DNA of 64,000 bases, taken from contig NZ_CP019334.1 in assembly GCF_002163675.1 (NCBI RefSeq), forward strand, positions 1,560,001 to 1,624,000, written 5' to 3'. This DNA comes from Polaribacter sp. SA4-12. GTDB taxonomy: Bacteria > Bacteroidota > Bacteroidia > Flavobacteriales > Flavobacteriaceae. Below the pieces are notes generated by a model. The model had not been told where the DNA came from, did no database searches, and worked only from the letters and a program-made list of their open reading frames with translations. A program made the position numbers and the translations under genes. Positions 54,019-64,000 of the stretch are shown here, piece after piece; the stretch's first letter is position 1; each line of letters begins with the position of its first letter.

Positions 54019-54912
54019 TTATTCAGCGACCAAATATAAGACTATTCTATCATACTTTTCCAATGGAAAATCCTTGATCTTTTTTAATTCTGAAACAGAC
54101 TGAAGTTCAGCTACTTCATCTCTATATTCAAATATCTTTTTACATAAATTATAATCTATGTAAGGGTTTTTCAACAACTCTTTAAATGTTACCGTATTTA
54201 CGTTTTCTTTTTGAATGATTGGTTTCTCTGCCACATTAAAGGTTGATAACACTTTTTCTGCAACTTCTTTTTCTAAACCCCAAACTTCGTTAAGTTGACT
54301 TTTAAAAGAAAAGCCCTGTAATTTAGTACGATACTTAATAATTCGCTCTGAAAAGGCTGCTCCAATTCCGGTAATAGTTCTAAAATCTTCTGCAGTTGCT
54401 TTATTAATATCCGTAGTAGTTAAAGTTGGTTTCGGTTTCTTATAAACAGATTGCTTCGTTCCTCGCAATGACGAATTTGAAGAATTATTACGTTTTGTAA
54501 CCCAATCTGGAAATTTAAAATAAGGTGAGATTTTATTTAATAAGCTATCAGAAACTTTGGTTACTTGTTGAAACTCTTTCTTTGAATTGATAAACTTGTT
54601 CGTTTTTCTAAATGCAAGTAATCTATCTATTTCATTTAAAGACATTCCTAATTGTTCTCCTTTATAATCTGTTATATAATTAGGATTAAAAGGATATATT
54701 TTAAGCTTTCTGTTTTCTACTTCAATTGCTCGTAAACTATCTATTTGTTGATGAAATGATAAGACTTCTGAAGAATTTAAGTCTGTTTTGTCATCCGAAA
54801 AAAAATCACCAAAAACAATAATTGATTGTAATATGATTACAAATATTGCTAAAAAGAAAACCCCATTTCTTTGGCTTTTGTTATACCAGAAATGGGATTT
54901 AAATATGTTCAT
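54019..54912 (-). CDS. Helix-hairpin-helix (ComEA-like) membrane-anchored protein with REP insertion
   Basis: A 297-residue protein with an N-terminal membrane segment (VFFLAIFVIILQSIIVFG) and several helix-hairpin-helix repeats, including DINKATAEDFRTITGIG and TFKELLKNPYIDYNLCKKIFEY. It resembles ComEA-type DNA-binding proteins used in uptake of DNA, though the role is not proven. Residues 148-156 (SLRGTKQSV) are the translation of a REP-like palindrome and sit in a low-complexity Ser/Asn/Lys linker, where they are probably tolerated. It lies 19 bp downstream of the first Met-less gap from the dehydrogenase, on the same strand. Confidence 0.8.
   Translation of the reverse strand: MNIFKSHFWYNKSQRNGVFFLAIFVIILQSIIVFGDFFSDDKTDLNSSEVLSFHQQIDSLRAIEVENRKLKIYPFNPNYITDYKGEQLGMSLNEIDRLLAFRKTNKFINSKKEFQQVTKVSDSLLNKISPYFKFPDWVTKRNNSSNSSLRGTKQSVYKKPKPTLTTTDINKATAEDFRTITGIGAAFSERIIKYRTKLQGFSFKSQLNEVWGLEKEVAEKVLSTFNVAEKPIIQKENVNTVTFKELLKNPYIDYNLCKKIFEYRDEVAELQSVSELKKIKDFPLEKYDRIVLYLVAE
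54447..54473. repeat. REP-like palindromic element, copy 2, inside a coding sequence
   Basis: CAGATTGCTTCGTT followed by CCTCGCAATGACG. It is the same family as 31967-31996, here in frame and encoding SLRGTKQS on the minus strand. Confidence 0.8.
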
Positions 54913-54922
54913 AAAAATTATG

Positions 54923-56515
54923 TTATGCTTTACTAGCTTTTATAGCATCCTTATATTTCACTAATTCTTCTTTTACCTTAGGCGCAAGAATTATTAAACC
55001 AATCATATTTGGAACCATCATTGCAAAAACCATTGCATCTGAGAAACCGATTACAGAACCTAAACTTGCTGCTGCACCAATTACCACAAAAACACAGAAT
55101 AATACTTTATATGTATATTCCATTTTTTTAGATCTACCAAATAAGTAAACCCAACCTTGAAAACCGTAATAAGACCAAGAAATCATAGAACTAAATGCGA
55201 ATAAAACAACTGCTACAGTTAATACATAAGGAAACCAAGAAATTGCAGATTCGAATGCTCCTGAAGTTAATAAAATAGCTTGCGCATCATTTAAAGATGC
55301 ATTTTCAGCAGCAACATTACCTGTAATAATTAAGACTAAAGCTGTCATTGTACAAACTACAACTGTATCGATAAATGGTTCTAACAAAGCAACCATACCT
55401 TCACTTGCTGCATACTTTGTTTTTACAGCTGAATGTGCAATAGATGCAGAACCAATACCAGCTTCATTTGAAAAAGCTGCTCTTCTAAATCCTTGAACTA
55501 AAACTCCAACTGCACCACCAGCAATTCCTTCTGGGCTAAATGCTCCATTAAAAATTTGCATAAATGCATCACCAATCATACTATAGTTTGCAAAAATTAC
55601 AAACAAAGAAGCTGCAACATAAATTGCCACCATAAAAGGAACAATTTTATCAGTTACTTTTGCTATTTTTTTAATTCCACCAATAATAACAATACCAACT
55701 AAAATAGCCATTACCAACCCGAATAACCATCCTTTACCATGTAAAAAAGATACTCCTCCAACTGGTGTTGTAATATTTTCTACTAATTGAAAAGCTTGAT
55801 TTACTTGAAACATGTTTCCACCTCCAAAAGAACCTCCAATTACAAAGACTGCAAATAAACCTGCTAAAATTTTACCTAATGTTTTATTTTTTAATCCTTT
55901 TGTTAAATAATACATTGGACCTCCATAAACAGTACCATCTTCTTCAATATCTCTATACTTTACACCTAAAGTACATTCTACAAATTTAGAAGCCATACCT
56001 AAAAACCCTGCAATAATCATCCAAAAAGTAGCACCTGCACCACCAATAGAAACCGCAATTGCAACACCTGCAATATTTCCTAAACCAACTGTTGCTGATA
56101 AAGCAGCAGTTAAAGCCTGAAAGTGAGAAACCTCTCCACTATGCCCTTCAATTCTTATTGTATCTGGATTATCTTCTTCATCTGTAAATTTAGATTTCGC
56201 TATTTCTACATTATGATCTACTCTATCTTCTAAATCATCATATTTACCTCTAACTATATTTATTGAAGTAAAAAAACCTTTAAAGTTTATAAAATTGAAG
56301 TAAAAAGTAAAATAAGTTGCTCCTAAAATAAGTGGAAATAATACCCAATAAATACTAACTGTATCTGTAAAAGGAATTTGATAAAAAATGATGTCTACAA
56401 ACCAACCTGTAAGATTACCAAATACCTCATCAATTTGTTGATCTAAACCTTTTTCTTGAGCAAATGAGAAAAATGGCGTTGCTAAAAATAACAACGAAAG
56501 AAGTTTTTTATTCAT
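54923..56515 (-). CDS. Alanine/glycine:cation symporter (AGCS family)
   Basis: A 530-residue inner-membrane transporter with about 10-11 hydrophobic segments. The AGCS signature is seen in [20 protein letters not shown] and [19 protein letters not shown]. It imports alanine or glycine with Na+ or H+. A Sec-like N-terminal segment and a charged loop (residues 90-115) precede the core, common in Bacteroidota members. It lies 10 bp from the HHH gene, and co-transcription is possible without functional link. Confidence 0.9.
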   Translation of the reverse strand: MNKKLLSLLFLATPFFSFAQEKGLDQQIDEVFGNLTGWFVDIIFYQIPFTDTVSIYWVLFPLILGATYFTFYFNFINFKGFFTSINIVRGKYDDLEDRVDHNVEIAKSKFTDEEDNPDTIRIEGHSGEVSHFQALTAALSATVGLGNIAGVAIAVSIGGAGATFWMIIAGFLGMASKFVECTLGVKYRDIEEDGTVYGGPMYYLTKGLKNKTLGKILAGLFAVFVIGGSFGGGNMFQVNQAFQLVENITTPVGGVSFLHGKGWLFGLVMAILVGIVIIGGIKKIAKVTDKIVPFMVAIYVAASLFVIFANYSMIGDAFMQIFNGAFSPEGIAGGAVGVLVQGFRRAAFSNEAGIGSASIAHSAVKTKYAASEGMVALLEPFIDTVVVCTMTALVLIITGNVAAENASLNDAQAILLTSGAFESAISWFPYVLTVAVVLFAFSSMISWSYYGFQGWVYLFGRSKKMEYTYKVLFCVFVVIGAAASLGSVIGFSDAMVFAMMVPNMIGLIILAPKVKEELVKYKDAIKASKA

Positions 56516-56601
56516 AATTTATTTTGATTAGTTTTTATATCGTAGCCGCAATATCATAAAAAATTGCTCTTTCAACAAGTTTTGAGCGATAAAAGTGATT
56601 T

Positions 56602-57501
56602 TTACGCTATAATAACTTTAAATCTTTGCAAATCTTCTTTAAAAGATTTTGGATAAAACTCTAAAACCTTATTTGTTTTTGATAAATCGAAACCCGTTTT
56701 AGCTGGTCTTGGTGCAGTTTGATTTAAAGTTGATGTAGAAATTGGTTTTATCAAACTTTTATCTAAATGAAATGCATCAGCAATTTGTTGTGCAATTTCA
56801 TAAACACTTAATAATTCGTTTGATGAGATATTATAAATTCCTGTTGCTTTTTTATCCATAGATATTTTACAAGCCAAAGCTAAATCTTCTACATAAGTTG
56901 GTGCTCTAAACTGATCATCAACAATTGTAATTTCTTTACCTTTTTCTAACATGCTTTTCACCCACAACACAATATTGTTTCTATTCATATCATATACTTT
57001 TCCGAAAACTAAAATAGTTCTTAAAATAGTATAGTCAATTTTAGAATTAATTAAAACTTCTTCAGATTTCAATTTAGACAATCCATAATAACTTAATGGA
57101 TTCGGAGTATCTGTTTCTTTATAATTCCCTTTTATTCCATCAAAAATAAAATCTGTAGAAATATGAATTAAGTGCGCATTTATTTCATCAGAAATTTCTG
57201 TCAACCATTTAACAACGGTTACATTTAGCAAATCACATGCTTCTTTATCACCTTCACAATCATCAACCTGCGTCATTGCTGCAGTATTAATGATAAAATC
57301 TGGATGAATCTCTTTTAGTGTATCTTTTAGGTTTTCTTCATTAGTGATATCAATAGAAACATAAGAAAAGTCATCTCTTCCACTTCTATTTTTTCCTCTT
57401 GAAAAACCAAAGACCTTATATGTATCTTTTTCTTTAAGTAGTAAATTTAATAAAGATTGACCTAACAATCCATTACTACCTGTAATAACAACTTTAATCA
57501 T
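56602..57501 (-). CDS. RmlD-like sugar-nucleotide reductase (SDR family)
   Basis: A 299-residue extended SDR protein of the dTDP-4-dehydrorhamnose reductase family. It has the NAD(P) motif GSNGLLGQS near the N-terminus, the HISTDFIFDG block, and the catalytic Tyr and Lys in SYYGLSKLKSEE. RmlD makes dTDP-L-rhamnose for surface glycans, but no other rml genes are near, so a related reductase is possible. It has its own short leader downstream of the ion-channel gene (52-bp gap). Confidence 0.82.
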   Translation of the reverse strand: MIKVVITGSNGLLGQSLLNLLLKEKDTYKVFGFSRGKNRSGRDDFSYVSIDITNEENLKDTLKEIHPDFIINTAAMTQVDDCEGDKEACDLLNVTVVKWLTEISDEINAHLIHISTDFIFDGIKGNYKETDTPNPLSYYGLSKLKSEEVLINSKIDYTILRTILVFGKVYDMNRNNIVLWVKSMLEKGKEITIVDDQFRAPTYVEDLALACKISMDKKATGIYNISSNELLSVYEIAQQIADAFHLDKSLIKPISTSTLNQTAPRPAKTGFDLSKTNKVLEFYPKSFKEDLQRFKVIIA

Positions 57502-57553
57502 TTACTTTAAAATATAATATTGTTTTTTCTACCATTGCAAGAGTAAGTTCTAG

Positions 57554-58558
57554 TTAAAATAATTCTCTTAATTTTATTATTTGCTCTGGTCGACCTAAAA
57601 CAATTAAATGGGACCCTTTAATCAAAACGCAATCTGCTTCTGGGTTTATAATATATTCTTTATCAGGTTTTATAAAACCGATTACCGTACAACCTGTTTC
57701 TTTTCTTAAATCTAAATCTAAAATGGTTTTATTGATGTACTTTATCGGTAAATCATCTACAGCAATCTCTTCTAAATTAGCTGTTGTTTCTCCTTCTATG
57801 GTTAATCTGTCTACAAATTCTATTACATCTGGAGTAACAACTAACGACGCCATGTGATCCCCACCTAATTTATCTGGCATAATAACATTACTTGCCCCAG
57901 CTATTTTTAATTTACTATAAGAAGATTCGTTTGATGCTCTACTTATTACTTTACAATTTTTATTTAATTGACTTACAGTTAAAACCACAAATAAATTATT
58001 TGCATCAGAAGGTAAAGCCGTAATTAAATTAGAAGCTTTTTCTATACCCGCTTTTAATAAAGTTTCATCTAAAGTTGCATCACCATAAATATTTAAGATT
58101 CCTTCTGCTTCTAAAGATTCAGTTCTTTCCTTATTTTTCTCAACTACAACAAATTTTGTATTGTAATTTTTTAATTTTAAAATTGCTTGCTTTCCATTTC
58201 TACCATATCCACAAACAATGGTATGTCCTTTTAAATTTGATATTTGTTTCTCCACTTTTCTATGCTTAAAATGTTCAAATAATCTACCACTTACTAAATA
58301 TTCTGAAAAAGCTGAAACAGCGTAACCAAAAACAGAAATACTTGTTAAAATTAAAAATATAGTAAAAACTTTTTCTTCTGGAGAAAATGGTCTTAATTCT
58401 CCAAATCCTACAGTTGTTACAGTAATTACAGTCATATATAATGCATCCACAAAAGAATAATGAGAAAGCAACATATACCCAATTGTTCCTATTGATAAAA
58501 TAGTAACAACTAAAAAAAATGTTTTATTTATTTTAGATTCTAATACATTTATCTTCAT
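57554..58558 (-). CDS. Ion channel with TrkA-N/TrkA-C regulatory domains
   Basis: A 334-residue two-TM potassium-channel-like protein. The pore has TVTTVGFGE (TVGFG is the K+ selectivity filter). A Rossmann RCK/TrkA-N domain (VCGYGRNGKQAI, GDATLDETLLKAGI) and a C-terminal TrkA-C domain follow. It would form a ligand-gated K+ channel at the inner membrane. The gene starts 3 bp after the PspC gene, suggesting a shared stress or envelope role. Confidence 0.9.
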   Translation of the reverse strand: MKINVLESKINKTFFLVVTILSIGTIGYMLLSHYSFVDALYMTVITVTTVGFGELRPFSPEEKVFTIFLILTSISVFGYAVSAFSEYLVSGRLFEHFKHRKVEKQISNLKGHTIVCGYGRNGKQAILKLKNYNTKFVVVEKNKERTESLEAEGILNIYGDATLDETLLKAGIEKASNLITALPSDANNLFVVLTVSQLNKNCKVISRASNESSYSKLKIAGASNVIMPDKLGGDHMASLVVTPDVIEFVDRLTIEGETTANLEEIAVDDLPIKYINKTILDLDLRKETGCTVIGFIKPDKEYIINPEADCVLIKGSHLIVLGRPEQIIKLRELF

Positions 58559-58561
58559 AAA

Positions 58562-58783
58562 CTATAAATCAAATACTGAACTTCTTTTGGTGTATAACAT
58601 ATCTTTTAACTTGAATAAAAATGCCATCGTTAAGTATAAACCAAAAGACAAACCAACTGTAAAAAAAGTAACATAAATAAAAAATAAGCGCACATTTAAA
58701 GCTCTCATTCCTATTCTATCAGCTAATCTCGATGAAACATGAAATCCATTTCTTTCAAAAAAATGTCGAATACTATCAATCAT
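58562..58783 (-). CDS. PspC-domain membrane protein
   Basis: A 73-residue small protein with the PspC/phage-shock C motif (RLADRIGMRALNVRLFFIY) and a membrane segment (TFFTVGLSFGLYLTMAFLF). Such proteins help sense envelope stress. It is the first gene of the unit with the K+ channel gene. Confidence 0.85.
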   Translation of the reverse strand: MIDSIRHFFERNGFHVSSRLADRIGMRALNVRLFFIYVTFFTVGLSFGLYLTMAFLFKLKDMLYTKRSSVFDL

Positions 58784-58910
58784 TTAATGTTAAAATATTT
58801 AAATGCAAGATAGTATTTTATGGTTTCATAGCAATACATTTAGATTCCTGTTTTTACTGGAATCACTTTTTAACAAAAAGTTAAATATTAAAAGCATTAA
58901 ACAATCGTTC

Positions 58911-58939
58911 TTTGATTAAAATTGGATTCTTTAACTTTG
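58911..58939 (+). promoter_or_regulatory. Promoter of uvrA
   Basis: TTTG (58911-58914), a 17-nt spacer and TAACTTTG (58932-58939) fit the Bacteroidota consensus, leaving a leader of about 20 nt. No SOS box was seen. Confidence 0.6.
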
Positions 58940-58964
58940 CGTTTTTCCGAAAAAAACTCCACAT

Positions 58965-61787
58965 TTGAAAGACCAAGAATATATAGAAGTTTACGGGGCA
59001 AGAGTCCATAACTTAAAAAATATTGATGTAAAAATACCTCGCGAAAAACTAGTTGTAATTACTGGTTTAAGTGGAAGTGGGAAATCATCTTTAGCTTTTG
59101 ACACCATTTATGCTGAAGGACAAAGACGTTATATTGAAACGTTTTCTGCCTATGCAAGACAATTTTTAGGTGGTTTAGAAAGACCAGACGTTGATAAAAT
59201 TGATGGCCTTTCGCCAGTAATTTCTATCGAACAGAAAACCACAAACAAAAGTCCACGTTCTACAGTGGGTACAATTACAGAGATTTACGATTTTTTAAGA
59301 TTACTTTTTGCACGAGCTGCAGATGCCTACTCTTATAATACAGGAGAAAAAATGGTGAGTTATTCTGATGAACAAATCAGACAACTAATTTTAAAAGATT
59401 TTGATAGCAAAAAAATCGCTGTTTTAGCACCTTTAGTTAAATCTAGAAAAGGACATTATCGTGAGCTTTTCGAACAAATTTCTAAACAAGGTTTTTTACG
59501 GGTTAGAGTTGATGGAGAAATTAAAGAAATAGAAAAAGGAATGCGTTTAGATAGATACAAAACGCATGATATAGAAGTTGTAATTGATAGACTTCTCATA
59601 AATGAATCATCAGAAAAACGTTTAGAGGAAACAATTAAAACGGCTTTGTATTCTGGGAATAACATTATGATGGTTATTGATATTGACGACAATAATCCTC
59701 GTTATTTTAGTAGAGAGTTAATGTGCCCAACATCAGGAATTGCATATCCAAATCCAGAACCTAATAATTTTTCTTTTAATTCACCAAAAGGCGCATGTGA
59801 TAAATGTAATGGTTTAGGGATTACAAACGAAATCAACTTAAAAAAGGTAATTCCAGATTATTCAGTTTCTATTCAAAATGGAGGAATCATTCCTTTAGGA
59901 GAACAAAAAAGTAGCTGGATTTTTAAACAAATAGAAAACATTGCCGAACGTTATAAATTCAAATTAACAGATACCATTAAAAGTATTCCAAAAGAAGCTT
60001 TAGACATTATTTTAAATGGAGGAAACGAATCTTTTGAAATTGAATCTAAAGCTGCTGGTGTAACAAGAAATTACAAAATTGATTTTGAAGGAATTATTTC
60101 TTTTATTGAAAATCAATATACAAGCGCAGAAAGTACTTCTATAAAACGTTGGGCAAAAGGTTTTATGGATGAAGTTTCTTGCTCTTCTTGCGAAGGAAAA
60201 AGATTAAAAAAAGAAGCGCTTCATTTTAAAATTACAGACAAAAACATCAGTGATTTAGCTCAAATGGATATTACTGAACTTGCAAAATGGTTCAAAAATA
60301 TTGAGAAAGATTTATCAGAAAAACAATTAACCATTGCTTCTGAAATATTAAAAGAGATAAGAACTAGAATCCAGTTTTTATTAGACGTTGGTTTAGATTA
60401 TTTAGCACTAGATAGAACCTCTAAATCGCTTTCTGGCGGAGAAGCGCAAAGAATTAGATTGGCAACTCAAATAGGATCTCAATTAGTTGGAGTTCTCTAT
60501 ATATTAGATGAGCCAAGTATTGGATTACACCAACGTGATAATCAAAAACTAATAGATTCTTTAGTTAAATTACGAGATATTGGAAACTCTGTTTTAGTAG
60601 TTGAACACGATAAAGACATGATGGAACACGCAGATTTTGTGTTCGATATTGGTCCTGGAGCAGGAAGACATGGGGGAGAAATTGTTTCTTCTGGGACTTT
60701 TGAAGATTTAAAAAAACAAAACACTTTAACTGCTGATTATTTAACAGGTAGAAAAGAAATTGCCGTTCCTAAAACTCGAAGAGAAGGAAATGGTAAATTC
60801 ATTAAATTAAAAGGAGCTACTGGAAATAATCTAAAAAATGTTTCTGTAGATTTTCCATTAGGAAAAATGATTTGTGTTACGGGAGTTTCAGGAAGTGGAA
60901 AATCTACTTTAATAAACGAGACTTTATATCCTATTTTAAATGCTCATATATATAGAGGTGTAAAAATACCGATGCCTTACAAGAAAGTTGAAGGTTTAGA
61001 ACATGTAGATAAAGTAATTGATATAGATCAATCTCCAATTGGTAGAACTCCACGTTCTAACCCTGCAACCTATACAGGTACTTTTGGTGAAGTTAGAAGT
61101 TTATTTGCAAAAACTCCTGAAGCCGCAATTCGTGGTTACAAACCTGGTCGTTTTTCTTTTAATGTTAAAGGAGGAAGATGTGAAACTTGCCAAGGTGGAG
61201 GCGTTAGAGTTATAGAAATGAACTTTCTACCTGATGTTCAAGTAGAATGTGAAACGTGTCAAGGAAAACGTTTTAACAGAGAAACTTTAGAAATCCGTTA
61301 TAAAGGAAAGTCGATTTCTGATGTTTTAAATATGACCATTGAAGATGCTACCGTTTTCTTTGAACTAATTCCTAAAATCCACAGAAAATTAAAAACAATT
61401 AAAGATGTTGGTTTGGGGTATATTACTCTAGGACAACAATCTACCACACTTTCTGGTGGAGAAGCACAAAGAATAAAACTAGCAGCAGAATTATCTAAAA
61501 GAGATACAGGAAACACTTTTTATATTTTAGACGAACCCACAACAGGACTTCATTTTGAAGACATTCGGGTTTTAATGGATGTTCTAAATAAATTAGCAGA
61601 CAAAGGAAATACTGTTTTAATTATTGAGCATAATTTAGATGTTGTAAAATTAGCAGATTATGTTATTGATGTTGGTATGGAAGGTGGAAAAAAAGGTGGA
61701 AAAATTCTATGTAAAGGAACTCCAGAAGAAGTTGCTAAACATAAAACTAGTTATACTGCTAAGTTTTTGAAAAAAGAACTATTTTAG
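58965..61787 (+). CDS. uvrA: Excinuclease ABC subunit A
   Basis: The 940-residue damage-recognition ATPase of nucleotide excision repair. It carries two ABC units: Walker A GLSGSGKS (34-41) and GVSGSGKST, and two LSGGEAQRI signatures. Zinc-finger Cys pairs are present (CDKCNG, CSSCEG, CETCQG twice). The start is TTG at 58965, giving [20 protein letters not shown], with no better ATG. Its length is normal. It is followed by the LOG-family gene after 53 bp. Confidence 0.98.
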   Translation: MKDQEYIEVYGARVHNLKNIDVKIPREKLVVITGLSGSGKSSLAFDTIYAEGQRRYIETFSAYARQFLGGLERPDVDKIDGLSPVISIEQKTTNKSPRSTVGTITEIYDFLRLLFARAADAYSYNTGEKMVSYSDEQIRQLILKDFDSKKIAVLAPLVKSRKGHYRELFEQISKQGFLRVRVDGEIKEIEKGMRLDRYKTHDIEVVIDRLLINESSEKRLEETIKTALYSGNNIMMVIDIDDNNPRYFSRELMCPTSGIAYPNPEPNNFSFNSPKGACDKCNGLGITNEINLKKVIPDYSVSIQNGGIIPLGEQKSSWIFKQIENIAERYKFKLTDTIKSIPKEALDIILNGGNESFEIESKAAGVTRNYKIDFEGIISFIENQYTSAESTSIKRWAKGFMDEVSCSSCEGKRLKKEALHFKITDKNISDLAQMDITELAKWFKNIEKDLSEKQLTIASEILKEIRTRIQFLLDVGLDYLALDRTSKSLSGGEAQRIRLATQIGSQLVGVLYILDEPSIGLHQRDNQKLIDSLVKLRDIGNSVLVVEHDKDMMEHADFVFDIGPGAGRHGGEIVSSGTFEDLKKQNTLTADYLTGRKEIAVPKTRREGNGKFIKLKGATGNNLKNVSVDFPLGKMICVTGVSGSGKSTLINETLYPILNAHIYRGVKIPMPYKKVEGLEHVDKVIDIDQSPIGRTPRSNPATYTGTFGEVRSLFAKTPEAAIRGYKPGRFSFNVKGGRCETCQGGGVRVIEMNFLPDVQVECETCQGKRFNRETLEIRYKGKSISDVLNMTIEDATVFFELIPKIHRKLKTIKDVGLGYITLGQQSTTLSGGEAQRIKLAAELSKRDTGNTFYILDEPTTGLHFEDIRVLMDVLNKLADKGNTVLIIEHNLDVVKLADYVIDVGMEGGKKGGKILCKGTPEEVAKHKTSYTAKFLKKELF

Positions 61788-61840
61788 CAAGCATTTCTTT
61801 TTTCAAAAAAAGGGAACATAAATTTAAAAAAAGACGAATA

Positions 61841-62548
61841 ATGACAAACGACGATAGAAAAATAAAAGAAAAATTACAACACAAAACTTGGAATGAAATA
61901 AAAACAAAAGACGCCTGGGGAATCTTTAAGGTTATGGCAGAATTTGTAGATGGATACGAAAAACTAAGTAGAATTGGTCCTTGTGTTTCAGTTTTTGGTT
62001 CTGCACGAACAAAAGAAGATCACGAGTATTATAAACTAGCTGAAGAAATTGCTTTTCAACTTACACAAAATGGATATGGAGTAATAACTGGTGGTGGACC
62101 AGGAATTATGGAAGCTGGTAATAGAGGCGCGCACAGAGGAAAAGGTATTTCTGTAGGTTTAAATATAGAATTACCTTTCGAGCAACATGATAATCCTTGG
62201 ATTGATCGTGACAAAAATTTAGAATTCGATTACTTTTTTGTTCGTAAAGTAATGTTCGTAAAATACTCACAAGGTTTTATTGTAATGCCTGGTGGATTCG
62301 GAACAATGGATGAACTTTTTGAAGCAATTACCTTAATTCAAACAAAAAAAATTGGTCGTTTCCCAATCGTTTTAGTAGGTACAGAATTTTGGAGTGGTTT
62401 ATTAGATTGGATTAAAAAAACACTTATTGCTGAAGGTAATATTAGTGAAGAAGATTTAAATTTATTTAGAATTGTTGATACTGCAGAAGAAGCTGTAGAA
62501 CATTTAAATAAATTCTATTCTAAATATCAATTAAAACCTAACTTTTAA
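61841..62548 (+). CDS. LOG-family protein (TIGR00730, possible cytokinin riboside 5'-monophosphate phosphoribohydrolase)
   Basis: A 235-residue Rossmann protein with the two LOG motifs, GGGPGIMEAGNRGA and PGGFGTMDELFE. LOG enzymes cleave nucleoside 5'-monophosphates to base and ribose phosphate. In bacteria this often acts in nucleotide salvage or signalling. The N-terminal extension (residues 1-40) is typical of the longer bacterial group. It lies 53 bp after uvrA on the same strand and may be co-transcribed. Confidence 0.9.
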   Translation: MTNDDRKIKEKLQHKTWNEIKTKDAWGIFKVMAEFVDGYEKLSRIGPCVSVFGSARTKEDHEYYKLAEEIAFQLTQNGYGVITGGGPGIMEAGNRGAHRGKGISVGLNIELPFEQHDNPWIDRDKNLEFDYFFVRKVMFVKYSQGFIVMPGGFGTMDELFEAITLIQTKKIGRFPIVLVGTEFWSGLLDWIKKTLIAEGNISEEDLNLFRIVDTAEEAVEHLNKFYSKYQLKPNF

Positions 62549-62576
62549 AAAGAATTTATATTCTTTTTTTTACATA

Positions 62577-62608
62577 ACTGGTTCGTTTTTTCACCTAAAC
62601 GAACCAGT
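62577..62608 (+). terminator. Hairpin after the LOG-family gene
   Basis: ACTGGTTCGTTT (62577-62588) pairs perfectly with AAACGAACCAGT (62597-62608) over an 8-nt loop. There is no T-tract immediately downstream on the plus strand, so its strength as a terminator is uncertain. Confidence 0.55.
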
Positions 62609-62650
62609 ATAAAAAAACTACTTTCATAAAATAAATTTGCTGAAATTTAC

Positions 62651-64000
62651 TTGAAAAATCATTATTACATATTACTATTATGCCTTTTCGCATCAACTTT
62701 TGTGTTTTCACAACAGAACTCCATCAGCATAAAATCTAAATTAGATACAGAGAAAGATGAATTAAAAATTCAACAAGAAATTATTTTTTACAATACATCA
62801 GACTCTATATTAACAAGCATCTTCCTTCACAATTGGGGAAATAGCTACAAAGACAGAAAGACACCTTTATCTAAAAGATTTATTAAAGACTTTAAAAAAG
62901 ACCTATACTTTGCAAAAGAAAAAGATCTAGGTTCTTCTACTATAAAAAGCCTTTCTGTAGATTTTTCGAGTGTCAATTTTAAGGAATTAAAAGATCAAGC
63001 AGACATCTTAGAAGTTTTTCTTGAAAGCCCGTTATATCCAAATTCTAAAATTAAAATATCTTTAATTTATATAGTAAAAATACCAAGTGCACGTTTTACT
63101 AAATATGGTAAAACAGAAAAAGGGTATCATCTTAGAAACTGGTATATAACTCCTGCTATTTACAACAAAGGATGGCAATATATGAGTAATTTAAATCTAG
63201 ATGATTTATATGAAAAAGGAACAGATTTTAAGATTGAAATTGACGTACCAAAAGAATTCATTGTAGAATCTAATTTGTATCAATACGAAACTAAAGAAAA
63301 AGAAAAAAACAACTATTATTTAGTTGGAAAAAACAAAACTGACGTTCTTTTAGGTATCAACAAAACCACACAAATAAAAAGCTTTGTTACAAAAACGGTT
63401 ACTGTTCATACAGATGTTTTCTCTGAAGAATTAGACTTTAATTTAACCACAAGTATTTTAAATAGGGAATTACTTTTTATACAAAAATACTTAGGAAAAT
63501 ACCCTCATATAGAAATCTACATAGATAAAGCCACACAAAGTAAAAACCCAATTTTTGGCTTAAATCAATTACCAAAATTTTTACGCCCTTTTTCTGATAC
63601 ATTTAAATGGGATATTACCATGTTTAAAGCTTTAACAAAAAGGTATATAGAAAATACAATTCTGTTAAATAAAAGAAAAGATTATTGGTTAATTGATGGT
63701 ATTCAGAATTATTTAATGATAGAATATGTAGAAAAATTTTACCCAGAAGTTAAACTATTAGGTAATGCATCTAGCACTTGGCCATTAAAAAACTTTAATA
63801 TTTCTAAATTAGAATTTAATGATAAATATCCGTTTATTTATCAATTTACAGCGCGTCAATTTTTAGACCAAGCACTTAATACATCTTCAGATTCACTGTC
63901 TAACTTTAATAGAAAGATAGTAAGTAAATACAAAGCTGGTTTAGGATTCCGTTTTTTAAAAGGCTATTTAGGTGACAGTATTCTAAACCAAACAATTCAG
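62651..64000 (+). CDS. M1-peptidase-like protein with degenerate active site, partial
   Basis: The first 450 codons of a secreted protein that runs off the right edge. It starts at a TTG (62651) followed by a signal peptide (YYILLLCLFASTFVFSQ). A beta-rich N-terminal domain and then a region aligned by eye to the M1 gluzincin core follow. Where M1 enzymes have HExxH, this protein reads KALTK (326-330), and the WLNEG block is WLIDG (346-350). Both His ligands and the Glu residues are therefore missing. It is probably a non-catalytic M1-like protein. Family assignment rests on spacing and flanks and is tentative. Confidence 0.6.
   Translation, partial: MKNHYYILLLCLFASTFVFSQQNSISIKSKLDTEKDELKIQQEIIFYNTSDSILTSIFLHNWGNSYKDRKTPLSKRFIKDFKKDLYFAKEKDLGSSTIKSLSVDFSSVNFKELKDQADILEVFLESPLYPNSKIKISLIYIVKIPSARFTKYGKTEKGYHLRNWYITPAIYNKGWQYMSNLNLDDLYEKGTDFKIEIDVPKEFIVESNLYQYETKEKEKNNYYLVGKNKTDVLLGINKTTQIKSFVTKTVTVHTDVFSEELDFNLTTSILNRELLFIQKYLGKYPHIEIYIDKATQSKNPIFGLNQLPKFLRPFSDTFKWDITMFKALTKRYIENTILLNKRKDYWLIDGIQNYLMIEYVEKFYPEVKLLGNASSTWPLKNFNISKLEFNDKYPFIYQFTARQFLDQALNTSSDSLSNFNRKIVSKYKAGLGFRFLKGYLGDSILNQTIQ

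Noticed and set aside
54019..54912. HHH gene as a pseudogene because of the REP insertion
   Set aside because: The insertion keeps the reading frame and lies in a linker between HhH repeats, so the protein is complete.
58841..58964. SOS box upstream of uvrA
   Set aside because: No LexA-type palindrome was seen, only a normal TTTG/TAnnTTTG promoter.

Overview
The window is low-GC DNA from a member of the Bacteroidota, almost certainly a marine Flavobacteriaceae (Polaribacter-like is a guess). The evidence is SusC/SusD and hybrid two-component genes, a type IX secretion sorting domain, an RteC/IntDOT-style integration module, TAnnTTTG promoter boxes, almost no Shine-Dalgarno sequences, and a ribosomal protein bS21 gene that is the exception and does carry one.

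Region 1 (1-30.1 kb) is a polysaccharide utilisation locus (PUL), nearly all on the minus strand. From its regulator downward it holds a hybrid two-component sensor/regulator (HTCS), susC, susD, a GH3 lipoprotein and a sulfatase. A second unit follows: GPH-family sugar symporter, GH1, second GPH symporter, GH94 phosphorylase, sulfatase, NagZ-like GH3 and a secreted parallel beta-helix protein. A GH5 endoglucanase-like lipoprotein stands alone on the plus strand, and a third minus-strand unit carries three more S1 sulfatases, the last cut by the window edge. In total there are five S1 sulfatases, all with Cys at the formylglycine position. The likely path is desulfation and endo-cleavage at the surface or in the periplasm, SusCD uptake, trimming by GH3, symport of short sugars, then cytosolic GH1 hydrolysis or GH94 phosphorolysis. 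The substrate looks like a sulfated beta-glycan, but that is inference. A conserved sequence (TTTGAC then about 7 nt then AACCTTTT, minus sense) lies upstream of all four minus-strand units, including the HTCS gene, and is a good candidate for the HTCS operator.

Region 2 (30.1-35.9 kb) is a small integrative-element module: a tyrosine recombinase next to a tRNA-Ser gene, RteC, an excisionase-type HTH protein, a DnaD/DnaT-like protein and a DnaC-like ATPase. No relaxase or transfer genes are seen. The gaps hold repeats and REP-like palindromes. The far attachment site was not found.

Region 3 (35.9-52.6 kb) is core chromosome: tRNA-Ser, aroC, a DUF3467 protein, then, read on the minus strand, rpsU, xerC, hpf, tRNA-Thr-Tyr-Gly-Thr, tuf, tRNA-Trp, secE, nusG, rplK, rplA, rplJ, rplL, rpoB, rpoC. 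This order resembles the E. coli thrU-tyrU-glyT-thrT-tufB ... rpoBC region.

Region 4 (52.6-64 kb) is housekeeping: acyl-CoA dehydrogenase, a helix-hairpin-helix protein with a REP sequence translated in frame, an alanine/glycine:cation symporter, an RmlD-like reductase, a TrkA-domain ion channel, PspC, uvrA, a LOG-family protein, and a truncated M1-peptidase-like protein whose zinc-binding motif appears to be lost.
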